Notes under the pieces: generated by a model
What the model was told of the DNA's origin: nothing
The model's input: the letters and a program-made list of their open reading frames with translations, nothing else
Database searches by the model: none
Translations under genes and position numbers: made by a program
Source of the DNA: Cognatundibacterium griseum
GTDB lineage: Bacteria > Pseudomonadota > Gammaproteobacteria > Burkholderiales > Burkholderiaceae_D
Assembly: GCF_014284195.1 (NCBI RefSeq)
Contig: NZ_JACOGC010000005.1
Location: 186,001 to 250,000, forward strand
Length of the DNA stretch: 64,000 bases
Reading direction: 5' to 3'
Shown: positions 55,990 through 64,000 of the stretch, in pieces
Layout: each line of letters starts with the position of its first letter
Numbering within the stretch: the first letter of the stretch is position 1

Positions 55990-56865
55990 TTATTTCAGAT
56001 TTTGCAATGCCGCGATACGTTCTTCCATCGGAGGATGCGAAGAAAATAAAGCGCTCCAGCCTGGCTGATCGCTGATTCCCGCTGCGGCCATCGATTTCGG
56101 TAATTCACCCGGCTCCATACCGCCGAGTCGCGCCAGAGCATGAATCATCGGCTGGCGATTTCCCAGCAGCCGCGCTGAACCGGCATCAGCCCGGAATTCA
56201 CGCTGACGTGAAAACCATGCCACAATCATGGATGCGGCGATGCCGAAAATCATTTCACAGACAAACACGGTAATCATGTAACCAATACCTGGCCGGTCAT
56301 CATCACCATTCCGGAACACTGTTTTATCAATCGCGTATCCGACAACCCGCGCCAGGAAAACGACAAAGGTATTCACCACGCCCTGAATCAGCGTCATCGT
56401 GACCATGTCGCCATTAGCAATGTGCGCCACTTCGTGTCCGAGCACCGCCTCCACCTCTTCCTTCGTCATACTTTCAAGCAGACCGGTGGAAACCGCGACG
56501 AGTGCAGAATTTTTAAATGCGCCGGTTGCAAAAGCGTTTGGCTCGCCGTTGTAGACAGCAACTTCCGGCATCGCAATACCGGCACGCTCCGACAATGCCC
56601 TGACGGTATTAACCAGCCACAGTTCGGTCGATGACGCGGGCGCTTCGATCACGCGCGCTCCGGTGGACCATTTGGCCATGGGTTTGCTGATCAGCAGGGA
56701 AAAAATAGCCCCGGTAAAACCGACGACCAGCGAAAACGCCATCAGCGTGCCCATTTGCAGGCCATTGGCGGTCAGATAGCGGTTTACCCCGAGTACAGAA
56801 AGCACAATGGACATCACTGCCATGACAGCCAGATTGGTCAGCAAAAACAGAACAATACGTTTCAT
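55990..56865 (-). CDS. htpX: Membrane zinc protease HtpX
   Basis: HtpX is an inner-membrane M48 protease that degrades misfolded membrane proteins. The protein is 291 residues. Two membrane helices lie near residues 5-25 and 37-60, the zinc motif is [12 protein letters not shown] (H144, E145, H148), and two further membrane segments follow. GEPNAFATG and [18 protein letters not shown] are family signatures. It lies 68 bp after the PHP phosphatase stop. Confidence 0.97.
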   Translation of the reverse strand: MKRIVLFLLTNLAVMAVMSIVLSVLGVNRYLTANGLQMGTLMAFSLVVGFTGAIFSLLISKPMAKWSTGARVIEAPASSTELWLVNTVRALSERAGIAMPEVAVYNGEPNAFATGAFKNSALVAVSTGLLESMTKEEVEAVLGHEVAHIANGDMVTMTLIQGVVNTFVVFLARVVGYAIDKTVFRNGDDDRPGIGYMITVFVCEMIFGIAASMIVAWFSRQREFRADAGSARLLGNRQPMIHALARLGGMEPGELPKSMAAAGISDQPGWSALFSSHPPMEERIAALQNLK

Positions 56866-56933
56866 CCGGATTCTCCCGATAGAAGGAAAAAGTCAATCAA
56901 TTGGCGTGCATATGGGGATGTGATGCCCTGATT

Positions 56934-57788
56934 TCAAGCCAGCGACCAGTTTTCCCAGACTGCTCTGGATGCCGCGGGCAGTGCTGGCAAGCGGCCAATA
57001 TCGACTTCGGCATCTTCCGGTGAATGGAAGTCGGAACCACGGGATACCAGAAAACCATACCGATTCGCGATGCGGGTGTACTCGTCGTACTGATCCGGCG
57101 TATGGCTGCCAGTGACGGTTTCAATGGCGACGCCGCCCAGCGTGCGGAATTCATGAAACAGGCTGTCAAAGGCAAGCGGGCTGAACTCATATCTTCCCGG
57201 ATGCGCAATCACTGCCTGACCGCCTGCGCCGCGTATCCAGTCAACAGCTTCTGTCAGCGTGGCCCAGCGATGCGGCACAAAGCCGGGCTTTCCATCGGCC
57301 AGATAATGCCGGAATACTTCCGCCACCGAGCTGCAGGCGCCAATTTCCACCAGATAGCGGGCGAAATGCGAGCGGGAAATCAGGTCAGGATTGCCCACAT
57401 ACCGCAATGCGCCCTCAAAAGTACCGTGAATGCCTGCAGTACGCGCCAGATCATCCGCCATGTCATGCGCGCGGCGCTCGCGTCCGGAACGGGTTTTCGC
57501 CAGTCCCTGTACCAGCGCAGAATTCTGCTCATCAATACCCAGGCCGACAATATGCACGGTCTTACCAGCCCAGGTTACGGAAATTTCAACCCCCGCAACA
57601 AAAGGCATACCCAGTGACTGCGCCGCAGCGCGCGCCCCGGCAATGCCACTGACTTCATCATGATCGGTCAGCGCCCACAGCTCAACCCCGTTGTCGGCAG
57701 CGCGCTGCGCCAGCGTGGCAGGAGACAGGACACCGTCGGAAACGGTGGAATGGCAATGCAGATCCGCATTCAATAACAGGACAGACAT
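56934..57788 (-). CDS. PHP-domain phosphatase/5'-3' exonuclease (YciV/Rnm type)
   Basis: The protein is 284 residues. The PHP metal sites are NADLHCHSTVSDG, ALTDHDEVSG, GVEIS, IAHPGRY and RGSDFHSPE. The closest family is YciV (RNase AM), a 3',5'-nucleotide bisphosphatase and RNA 5' exonuclease. ATG 57788 gives MSVLLLNADLHCHS; the frame runs open upstream without support. It is the upstream member of a minus-strand cluster ending with the methyltransferase. Confidence 0.9.
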   Translation of the reverse strand: MSVLLLNADLHCHSTVSDGVLSPATLAQRAADNGVELWALTDHDEVSGIAGARAAAQSLGMPFVAGVEISVTWAGKTVHIVGLGIDEQNSALVQGLAKTRSGRERRAHDMADDLARTAGIHGTFEGALRYVGNPDLISRSHFARYLVEIGACSSVAEVFRHYLADGKPGFVPHRWATLTEAVDWIRGAGGQAVIAHPGRYEFSPLAFDSLFHEFRTLGGVAIETVTGSHTPDQYDEYTRIANRYGFLVSRGSDFHSPEDAEVDIGRLPALPAASRAVWENWSLA

Positions 57789-57894
57789 AATCAACCTTGA
57801 ACAAACTATTTCACACAACACATTAATTCAGGTCTGATTGTACTCCTGCTGTTTCTATTGCGCTGCAGCAGCCCGGCTTCCAGGTTGCAAAGTC

Positions 57895-60159
57895 TTACAG
57901 CTTCATTTCCAGGCGCAAGGTCCAGGTGGTGTAGGTTCTGGCGGTTATGTAATCAATATGGCTCAGGTTTGCAGTTGTGAGCTGGCTGCTGCTCAGGAAA
58001 TCACTGCCCTGCAGGTTATTGGCGGAGAGACGCAATTGCAGGTCGGGAGAGAATTTCCAGAGGCCATATAAATCCAATTGTCGTTTAATACCCGTAAAAC
58101 TGAGCTGCTGATTGGTGGACTGGGTGTAATACGCCGGCGTCCAGTTCACATTCCCCCCCAAAGTCAGCGGTGTGCCGCCAACACGATAGTCCATTCCGAG
58201 GTTGGCAGTCTGGGATGGCTGCGTATCAAGGCGGTTATTCGGTCCCTGAATATCATCGACACTGGACCAGAAATGACTGTAATTGCTGCGAAAATCAATG
58301 GCTGGCCCGTTCGGGAAAAACTCCTGCAACTGAAATTTCGCTTCCAGCTCCACGCCTTTGGTGATGGCATGACCAATATTGACCGGGGAAGAAACCCAGC
58401 GCGGACCAGTTGAGGTATTTACCAGCTGCGTGGTGCGTCGCATCAGATCATCAATGCTGCGGACAAACAGGTTAGCGCTCAGAATTCCGGCACGGGTCAG
58501 ATAATGCTCAAAAGCGAGATCAAGTCCCTTGGACAGCTCCGGCTTCAGATTCGGATTACCGGTACGGTCTGGTCGGGTCGGGCTGTTCAGGTTGGAAATA
58601 CTGGGTAAGGCGATCAGATCATTCAACGCTGGCGCCCGGTAAGTGCTGCTGAGGCCAATCCGGAACTGATCCCTGGAATCAGGAATCCGCCAGACTCCGT
58701 GCACAATCGGACTCCAGACACGGCTGTCATTATTCACAGCACCGGAAGACAGTGTGCTGGAAGTATGAATACCTTCCCAGCGTAATCCTGCATAGGCGGC
58801 GAGCTGCGGATTGATATCGAATTCATCCTGCACAAACAAGGTAATGCGTCTTGTGCTGGCATCCAGATTATCGCCGGAATCAGCAAACTGGGGCAGACCG
58901 TTGTCGAGCGATGTGCGGGTCTGGGTGCGTTTGCCGGCTTCCAGCTCCCATCCTGCCGCCAGAGTCTGTCCCTCTCCAAGCGGACGCATATATTTGCCGC
59001 CGGTATTCAGACTGCTGTCACGGGTATTGTTGACATCAGTGATCAGGTCAATCTGATGCCCGCTCTGATCGAATTGCGTCCGCAGCGAGGAACTGTCCAT
59101 TTTGCCCACGCCACCGCCAAATTTCACGGTCAGTCTGCTGTTGTCCTCAAAGCGATGTTGCCAGTTTCCAAAGCCGCGCAAAAATGTCGTATCCGCATGG
59201 GCGGAAGACGACGCCGATGCATAAGGCGCAGGCGCCAGCAAAGTTGGTGACCGGTAAAGCAGATCAACCTGACTTTGCCCACTCGAATCACTGCGGGAAT
59301 TCATCAGAAAAGGCTGCAGCATCAGGGTGTCGCCATTTTCAAAGCGATAATTAAAACGCGGCGTCAGGTGAATACCGGTAGTCTGGCGATTGGTCAGATC
59401 ATGTTGATTCTGCAGCAGCGTCGTATTTCCGGCGCCATCCTGCTCCTGGGTGGCGGTTTCTGTATCGTCATGCTGCCGGTTCTGAAATACTGAGCCGCTG
59501 ATGGCATAACTCAGATTGCCGATCTCGCCCGGATAAGTCAGGGACACATTCGGTGCAAGGCGCCCCTGCTCGGAACCGAGCGACATCTTGAGATCGGTAT
59601 TTTTCTGCTTGTATTCCTCGCGCAAAACGATATTGATCGTCCCGGCAATTGCCTGTGTACTGAATTCCGCTACTGCACCGCGTACAATTTCAATCCGCTC
59701 GACCTGATCCGGCGTCAGCGAGTCCATCGAAAAGCCACGGGGGGGGCGCTCGCCATTAATGAGAATCTGGGTATAACCATTGCCCATCCCGCGCATACGG
59801 ATGTCACCGCCGCGCCCCGGGCGCCCACCCATAGTCACACCCGGCAGGCGCTTTAACACTTCACCGATACTGGTGTCGCCATTCCTGTCTAATTCATCGC
59901 GGCCAAAAATCAATTTTGCGGCGGTCGCCTGACGCCGCTCGTCCATCTCGGAACGCGCTCCGCTGATCGTGACTTTCTGGACTGAATCTGCGTTTTCCTT
60001 GCCGGCTTTATTTGGCTGCGTTTTAGCTGGTAATGCCTTAGGATCATCTGCGGTCCTGACCGGGTTATTGGCGGTCTCCTGCGCCCGGACAATCGGTACA
60101 GGTAACAATGTGGCGGCAATAGCCAGCGTCAGCGGTGAAATACGGTAGAGAATCAGCAT
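57895..60159 (-). CDS. TonB-dependent outer-membrane receptor
   Basis: The protein is 754 residues from ATG 60159 and has a signal peptide (ISPLTLAIAATLLPVPIVRAQ). A plug domain follows (VTISGARSEMDERRQATAAKLIFGRDEL, GEVLKRLPGVTMGGRPGRGGDIRMRGMGNGYTQILINGERPP, VERIEIVRGAVAEFSTQAIAGTINIVLRE), then a 22-strand-type barrel. It imports a TonB-dependent ligand, probably an iron chelate, but no transport or biosynthesis genes adjoin. No ribosome-binding site is visible before 60159; a GTG at 60228 in frame is an alternative. Confidence 0.9.
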   Translation of the reverse strand: MLILYRISPLTLAIAATLLPVPIVRAQETANNPVRTADDPKALPAKTQPNKAGKENADSVQKVTISGARSEMDERRQATAAKLIFGRDELDRNGDTSIGEVLKRLPGVTMGGRPGRGGDIRMRGMGNGYTQILINGERPPRGFSMDSLTPDQVERIEIVRGAVAEFSTQAIAGTINIVLREEYKQKNTDLKMSLGSEQGRLAPNVSLTYPGEIGNLSYAISGSVFQNRQHDDTETATQEQDGAGNTTLLQNQHDLTNRQTTGIHLTPRFNYRFENGDTLMLQPFLMNSRSDSSGQSQVDLLYRSPTLLAPAPYASASSSAHADTTFLRGFGNWQHRFEDNSRLTVKFGGGVGKMDSSSLRTQFDQSGHQIDLITDVNNTRDSSLNTGGKYMRPLGEGQTLAAGWELEAGKRTQTRTSLDNGLPQFADSGDNLDASTRRITLFVQDEFDINPQLAAYAGLRWEGIHTSSTLSSGAVNNDSRVWSPIVHGVWRIPDSRDQFRIGLSSTYRAPALNDLIALPSISNLNSPTRPDRTGNPNLKPELSKGLDLAFEHYLTRAGILSANLFVRSIDDLMRRTTQLVNTSTGPRWVSSPVNIGHAITKGVELEAKFQLQEFFPNGPAIDFRSNYSHFWSSVDDIQGPNNRLDTQPSQTANLGMDYRVGGTPLTLGGNVNWTPAYYTQSTNQQLSFTGIKRQLDLYGLWKFSPDLQLRLSANNLQGSDFLSSSQLTTANLSHIDYITARTYTTWTLRLEMKL

Positions 60160-60614
60160 GGAAAAAAATGAAAATGTCGGCTTCACACTGTGCCGTTTTA
60201 TGACGACATGCAGTACCTTAAACAGCACTGAACGATGAGCCGGAATTCACCGGCATCCGCTTTCCGCGCACCGTAGCAATGCCGCCTCATCAAAACGGTC
60301 TCATTGTATTTTTATCAGCCGGCACGCACCAGTATGCGGGGCTTCCGTTTTGTATGGTATTGAAACAGGCAAGCGTCACCGATACTTTGTGATACCTCCC
60401 GGCTCACCTGCAATGACACTGGCGGTGAATCACTGAAACGAGGTCAGCAGAGAAATTATCACACCAACATACTCCCACCCAGTATATTTAAAACCTCTTT
60501 ATTGACGCTGAGAAGCAGCCATTTTTAGCCTATACTCCCGTAAAAAAAGCCTGCCCTGAAACTCAGGACAGGCTTTTGATCTCACAGTTCACGCTGTACC
60601 GGGAGTAGTCTGAT
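60160..60614. other. Intergenic region upstream of the TonB receptor
   Basis: 455 bp without a gene, containing the purF terminator at its right end and a small hairpin (GCCGG-N6-CCGGC) near 60235-60258. I looked for a cobalamin riboswitch and a clear Fur box and found neither. Confidence 0.5.
60542..60578 (-). terminator. Terminator of purF
   Basis: On the minus strand AAAGCCTGTCCTGA and TCAGGGCAGGCTTT pair with one G-U position, followed by TTTTTT. It lies 37 bp past the purF stop. Confidence 0.9.
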
Positions 60615-62135
60615 TCAGTCAGACTGACCAGACAAATTCAGATTCAGCTGCGAACGCAGCAAGTCCTCCGTCTCTGGGCGAGGGTTGCTGCGCGCGGCTT
60701 CCAGCTTGTCGAGATAAGCCGGCGTGACATCGCCGGTTACGTAAAAACCATCGAAGCAGGATGCCTCAATATTTCTCAGTGCCGGATTCACGTCTGCAAT
60801 AGAACGTTTCATGGCAGAGACGTCCTGATACACCAGCGCATCCGCCGTAATTTCGCGGCACACTTCTTCTTCGCTGCGGCCATAGGCAATCAGCTCGCTG
60901 CGGGTTGGCATATCAATGCCGTACACATTAGGGAACTGCACCGGCGGCGCCGCCGAAGCAAATATCACGCGCTTGGCGCCGGACTCGCGCGCCATCTGCA
61001 CGATCTCACGGCTGGTCGTTCCGCGTACGATGGAATCATCCACCAGCAAAACGCTCTTCCCTTTGAATTCCTGGCTGATCGCATTGAGTTTCTGGCGGAC
61101 AGATTTGCGGCGCACAGACTGCCCCGGCATCATAAACGTACGGCCAATATAGCGGTTTTTGATAAAACCTTCGCGGTACTCCAGATTCAGCTTCTGCGCC
61201 AGCTCCATCGCCGATGGACGGGAGGAATCGGGAATCGGCATCACCACGTCAATCTCGCCATGTCCAAACTGATTACGGACTTTCTCTGCCAGATATTCGC
61301 CCATTTTCAGGCGGGTCAGATAAACGGATGCACCGTCGATAATCGAGTCTGGACGCGCCAGATACACATATTCAAACGCGCAGGGGTTAAGGCTGGGGTT
61401 TTCAGCACATTGCTGCTGATACAGCTGACCATTCAGATCGATGAACAGGGCTTCGCCCGGTTCCACGTCACGCAAAAATTTAAATCCCAGACCTTCCAGT
61501 GCGACCGATTCGCTGGCAATCATGTATTCGACACCCACTTCTGTGTGAGATACGCCGATACACAGAGGACGAATGCCGTATGGGTCGCGGAAAGCCAGCA
61601 AGCCGTAACCGGCAATCTGCGCCACGACCGCATATGATCCGCGCACCCGGCGATGCAGCATGGCCACCGCGCGGAACAATGCCTCCGGGTCCAGCGAATA
61701 GCCGCTGGTCACTTCCTGAATCTGATGCGCCAGGATATTGAGCAACACTTCTGAGTCGGAATCCGTATTCAGATGACGGCGGTCATTTTTGAACAATTCG
61801 ATTTTGAGTTCGACCGCATTCGTCAGATTGCCGTTATGCGCCAACACAATACCGAACGGCGCATTCACGTAAAATGGCTGCGCCTCTTCTTCACTGGTCG
61901 AACCCGCTGTCGGATAACGAACCTGACCAATACCGACATTACCCGGCAGGGAGCGCATATTGCGGGTGCGGAACACGTCGCGCACCAGACCATTCGCTTT
62001 ATGCATCGCAAATTTATTGCCGTGACTGGTGGCGATACCAGCCGCATCCTGACCACGATGCTGCAGCAATAACAGCGCATCATAGATCAGTTGATTAACG
62101 GGATTACTTGAAACAACACCGACGATGCCACACAT
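60615..62135 (-). CDS. purF: Amidophosphoribosyltransferase
   Basis: PurF makes phosphoribosylamine from PRPP and glutamine, the first committed step of purine synthesis. The protein is 506 residues. The N-terminal Ntn glutaminase begins with Cys2 (MCGIVGVVSS), with no propeptide. The PRPP site is VLLVDDSIVRGTTSREIVQMARESGAKRVIFASAAPPV near residue 365. It is 22 bp downstream of cvpA, and the set SPOR gene-cvpA-purF runs as one unit after folC. Confidence 0.98.
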   Translation of the reverse strand: MCGIVGVVSSNPVNQLIYDALLLLQHRGQDAAGIATSHGNKFAMHKANGLVRDVFRTRNMRSLPGNVGIGQVRYPTAGSTSEEEAQPFYVNAPFGIVLAHNGNLTNAVELKIELFKNDRRHLNTDSDSEVLLNILAHQIQEVTSGYSLDPEALFRAVAMLHRRVRGSYAVVAQIAGYGLLAFRDPYGIRPLCIGVSHTEVGVEYMIASESVALEGLGFKFLRDVEPGEALFIDLNGQLYQQQCAENPSLNPCAFEYVYLARPDSIIDGASVYLTRLKMGEYLAEKVRNQFGHGEIDVVMPIPDSSRPSAMELAQKLNLEYREGFIKNRYIGRTFMMPGQSVRRKSVRQKLNAISQEFKGKSVLLVDDSIVRGTTSREIVQMARESGAKRVIFASAAPPVQFPNVYGIDMPTRSELIAYGRSEEEVCREITADALVYQDVSAMKRSIADVNPALRNIEASCFDGFYVTGDVTPAYLDKLEAARSNPRPETEDLLRSQLNLNLSGQSD

Positions 62136-62157
62136 GGTGGACTCCTAAAAAGACAAA

Positions 62158-62646
62158 TTAAAACCGTACATGACTGGAAACCGACGCCGGCAAAAACGGA
62201 ATCACCGTATTCGCTGCGGTTTCTGCCAAAGGACTGAACACGGCATTTTTCCAGAATGCCTGCTGCGGCATGGAGGTCATCCCGCACACCAGCACAGCTG
62301 CCAATACCAGCACGCAACCGCGTGCCAGTCCAAATAATCCACCCAGACCACGGTCTGCCAGCGACAGGCCGCTCGCCTTGATCACCGCATCGACCGCCAT
62401 CATGACCAGCGCCATCAACAAACGGACACCGATAAACAAGGCCAGAAACGCAATAATCAACCGGACAATCTGCCCCGGGAAAAGCGATGGCAGCCAGCCA
62501 GCCAGTACTTCGCTGTAGGCGTTGGCAACCACAAAAGCAACGATCCAGCTCACCAGCGAAAGAATCTCTTTGATCAGGCCGCGCATCGTACTGATCACGA
62601 TAGAACAAATCAGGATGATCAGAACCACATAGTCAAAAAGCGTCAC
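62158..62646 (-). CDS. cvpA: CvpA family membrane protein
   Basis: The protein is 162 residues with four hydrophobic segments (MTLFDYVVLIILICSIVISTMRGLIKEILSLVSWIVAF ... DRGLGGLFGLARGCVLVLAAVLVCG), matching the CvpA family, originally linked to colicin V production and widely found upstream of purF. Its molecular role is not settled. It lies 15 bp after the SPOR gene and 22 bp before purF. Confidence 0.93.
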   Translation of the reverse strand: MTLFDYVVLIILICSIVISTMRGLIKEILSLVSWIVAFVVANAYSEVLAGWLPSLFPGQIVRLIIAFLALFIGVRLLMALVMMAVDAVIKASGLSLADRGLGGLFGLARGCVLVLAAVLVCGMTSMPQQAFWKNAVFSPLAETAANTVIPFLPASVSSHVRF

Positions 62647-62661
62647 GATGAATGCATCCGG

Positions 62662-63771
62662 TTAATTCGGCACCAGCGTGCCATTGAGTCCCTGTTTCAC
62701 TAATCGGGCGCGCATTTTTTCCGCCTCGTCCTTAGAGGCAAACGGGCCAACCCGCACACGAATTTTTTCGCCTGAAGCAGTTGCCACTTTCTGCGTATAG
62801 GAACGGATGCCGGCGGCTTTCAGTTTTGACTGTAGTTCATCCACCTTATCCTGGCTGGCCAATGCCGCCACCTGTACCTGGTAAGCTGAAGATTTTTCGG
62901 CAACCTCTGTTTTGCCAGCAGGTTTGGCAACCGGTCTGGGCGGCGCTTTTCCTTCCAGAATCGCCATCGCACGGGCTGCCTCATCCTCGTCACCGGCAGG
63001 TTTCTGTGTTTTGACAGCCAGATTAGCGGAAGCGGCCGGCTTGATATCGGCGTGTTCGGTTTTGCGTTCTGCTTTTGCAGCAGGTTCTTTGACAGGGTCT
63101 TTGTCCCCTTGTCTGACGGCTGTTTTTGTATCGGCTTTTACTTCTGCTTTTGGCTCAGCCCTGAGTTCATTGCGGGTATCAGGCTTCACAGCGGAGAGAT
63201 TGTCATTTTTGCCGTCAGTCCGCGCAGGTGCGGTCGACGTCGCTGTTGCTGCTTTTTCCGACCGGTTCTGACTGAGCGCCGTCACGGTGGCGACCGTTGC
63301 CGCCCCGGCAGCCACTACGGCAGCAGTTTTTCCGGCAGGCTGAGGGATATCCCGCTTTACCTTGTCTGCGCTGACAGGATCGATAATTTCTTCTCCGGCA
63401 TCATCGGCACTGACGATTGTTTTACGTGGATTGACCGGTTCTGCCGGCTGGCTGGCGCTGCTGTCATTTGCCTTGTTGTCTTTGGAGGGAATCCTGATGG
63501 CGATATCATCCGGCAGGGGTCTGGGTTCAGAGTCGAGCAGCATTGGCAAACCGATGATAGCCGCCAGCGCCAGTGCGACCGCACCAATCAGGCGTCTTCT
63601 GGCGCGTTTTTTTTCGGGCAGGATAGGATCATCCGCTTTACGGCGGCTGGTATCGGCCTTCTTGCTGCGGCTGCGCGACTGTACGCTGTCTTCTTCGGCA
63701 CGGGAGCGGAATTCGCCGCTGTCGTGGCTGTCAGATGTTTCCTGTTTTTTAAAACGCGAGAACAAACCCAT
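62662..63771 (-). CDS. SPOR-domain membrane protein (DedD-like)
   Basis: The protein is 369 residues. A charged cytoplasmic start (MGLFSRFKKQETSDSHDSG) is followed by one membrane helix near residues 62-80, a long Ala/Lys/Asp linker, and a C-terminal SPOR domain (AYQVQVAALASQDKVDELQSKLKAAGIRSYTQKV ... IRVRVGPFASKDEAEKMRARL). SPOR domains bind denuded peptidoglycan at the division septum. It lies 68 bp after the folC stop and 15 bp before cvpA. The linker is rich in repetitive KADTK/KPA-type residues. Confidence 0.9.
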   Translation of the reverse strand: MGLFSRFKKQETSDSHDSGEFRSRAEEDSVQSRSRSKKADTSRRKADDPILPEKKRARRRLIGAVALALAAIIGLPMLLDSEPRPLPDDIAIRIPSKDNKANDSSASQPAEPVNPRKTIVSADDAGEEIIDPVSADKVKRDIPQPAGKTAAVVAAGAATVATVTALSQNRSEKAATATSTAPARTDGKNDNLSAVKPDTRNELRAEPKAEVKADTKTAVRQGDKDPVKEPAAKAERKTEHADIKPAASANLAVKTQKPAGDEDEAARAMAILEGKAPPRPVAKPAGKTEVAEKSSAYQVQVAALASQDKVDELQSKLKAAGIRSYTQKVATASGEKIRVRVGPFASKDEAEKMRARLVKQGLNGTLVPN

Positions 63772-63839
63772 GAGCGAATAATCTGTTTGGTGGACATTGT
63801 TTTACCCCTGAAAATCAAGGGTAAATCCGCAAAATTGTC

Positions 63840-64000
63840 TTAATGCAGCGCTGACCTTCTGGCGCGCATCACACCCGCCACCGTCAGGAAAGAACCGAAG
63901 ACCACTATTCTATCATTTTCACCCGCCTGACTCATGGCCTGTGCATACGCCTGCTCAGGAGAATCAAAGGTCTGGATGGTTTTTTCCGGATCAGCCAGCA
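63840..64000 (-). CDS. folC: Folylpolyglutamate/dihydrofolate synthase FolC (C-terminal part)
   Basis: The minus-strand frame is open from the window edge to the TAA at 63842-63840, 52 residues. The end SPEQAYAQAMSQAGENDRIVVFGSFLTVAGVM is the conserved C-terminus of FolC, which adds glutamate to folates. Only this tail is in the window. It is followed by the SPOR gene, cvpA and purF, a widespread order in Burkholderiales. Confidence 0.9.
   Translation of the reverse strand, partial: LADPEKTIQTFDSPEQAYAQAMSQAGENDRIVVFGSFLTVAGVMRARRSALH

Noticed and set aside
60160..60540. Possible cobalamin riboswitch or Fur box before the TonB-dependent receptor
   Set aside because: No conserved B12-box core and no 19-bp Fur-like palindrome could be found by eye.
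62087..62608. 173-residue minus-strand open frame overlapping cvpA
   Set aside because: Cys/Gly/Arg-rich shadow of cvpA in another frame; CvpA itself has clear membrane segments and operon position.

Overview
The window looks like chromosomal DNA of a motile betaproteobacterium, most likely family Oxalobacteraceae (Burkholderiales; Undibacterium/Herminiimonas-like). This is inferred from protein character and gene neighbourhoods (hscA-fdx-iscX, dapA-bamC, purF-cvpA-SPOR-folC, flhB-flhA-flhF-flhG-fliA) and from a GC content near 50% by eye. No database search was possible. There is no rRNA, no tRNA, no CRISPR array, and no complete insertion sequence or prophage.

Layout. 1-5.6 kb: the end of the Fe-S assembly operon (hscA, fdx, iscX), an orphan membrane histidine kinase, then thyA-folA-DUF4337-mipA. 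5.9-9.3 kb: an inducible-type amino-acid decarboxylase and a PilZ/YcgR-like c-di-GMP effector. 9.3-13.2 kb: a small peroxide-defence patch (katG with an OxyR-like operator, a frameshifted ohr, a tiny cupin) set in unusually sparse DNA. 13.3-16.5 kb: dcd, an orphan molybdo-hydroxylase [2Fe-2S] subunit paired with an orphan tungstate/molybdate-binding protein, and a DnaQ-like exonuclease fused to DUF1653. 16.9-19.5 kb: an OPT oligopeptide transporter and a small unknown protein. 19.6-40.0 kb: a large flagellar block, flgBCDEFGHIJKL on the minus strand, flgA-flgM-flgN on the plus strand, and flhB-flhA-flhF-flhG-fliA-motC-motD on the minus strand. 40.4-41.9 kb: an exported protein of unknown family built from three ~104-residue repeats. 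42-64 kb: housekeeping genes (purL, mutS, slyD, roxA, bamC, dapA, a methyltransferase, an M50 protease, a YciO-type protein, htpX, a PHP phosphatase, a TonB-dependent receptor, purF, cvpA, a SPOR protein, folC).

How the genes work together. The flagellar block holds rod, hook, ring, hook-filament junction, export gate, placement (FlhF/FlhG) and timing (FliA/FlgM) genes. A consensus-perfect sigma-28 promoter precedes flgM and a good one precedes flgK-flgL, so FliA made in the flhB-motD operon would switch on both its anti-sigma factor and the late hook-filament junction genes. A second stator pair (MotC/MotD) closes the fliA operon. thyA and folA are coupled for thymidylate synthesis, and dcd adds a dUTP branch. 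purL and purF are separate purine units, each followed by a hairpin terminator.

The most unusual items are the triplicated exported protein, the orphan Mo-hydroxylase/TupA pair, an FlhG whose ATP-binding loop is almost erased, the frameshifted ohr beside an OxyR-like katG promoter, duplicated modules in the flgK variable region, and an 18-bp perfect palindrome upstream of a low-complexity lipoprotein gene.
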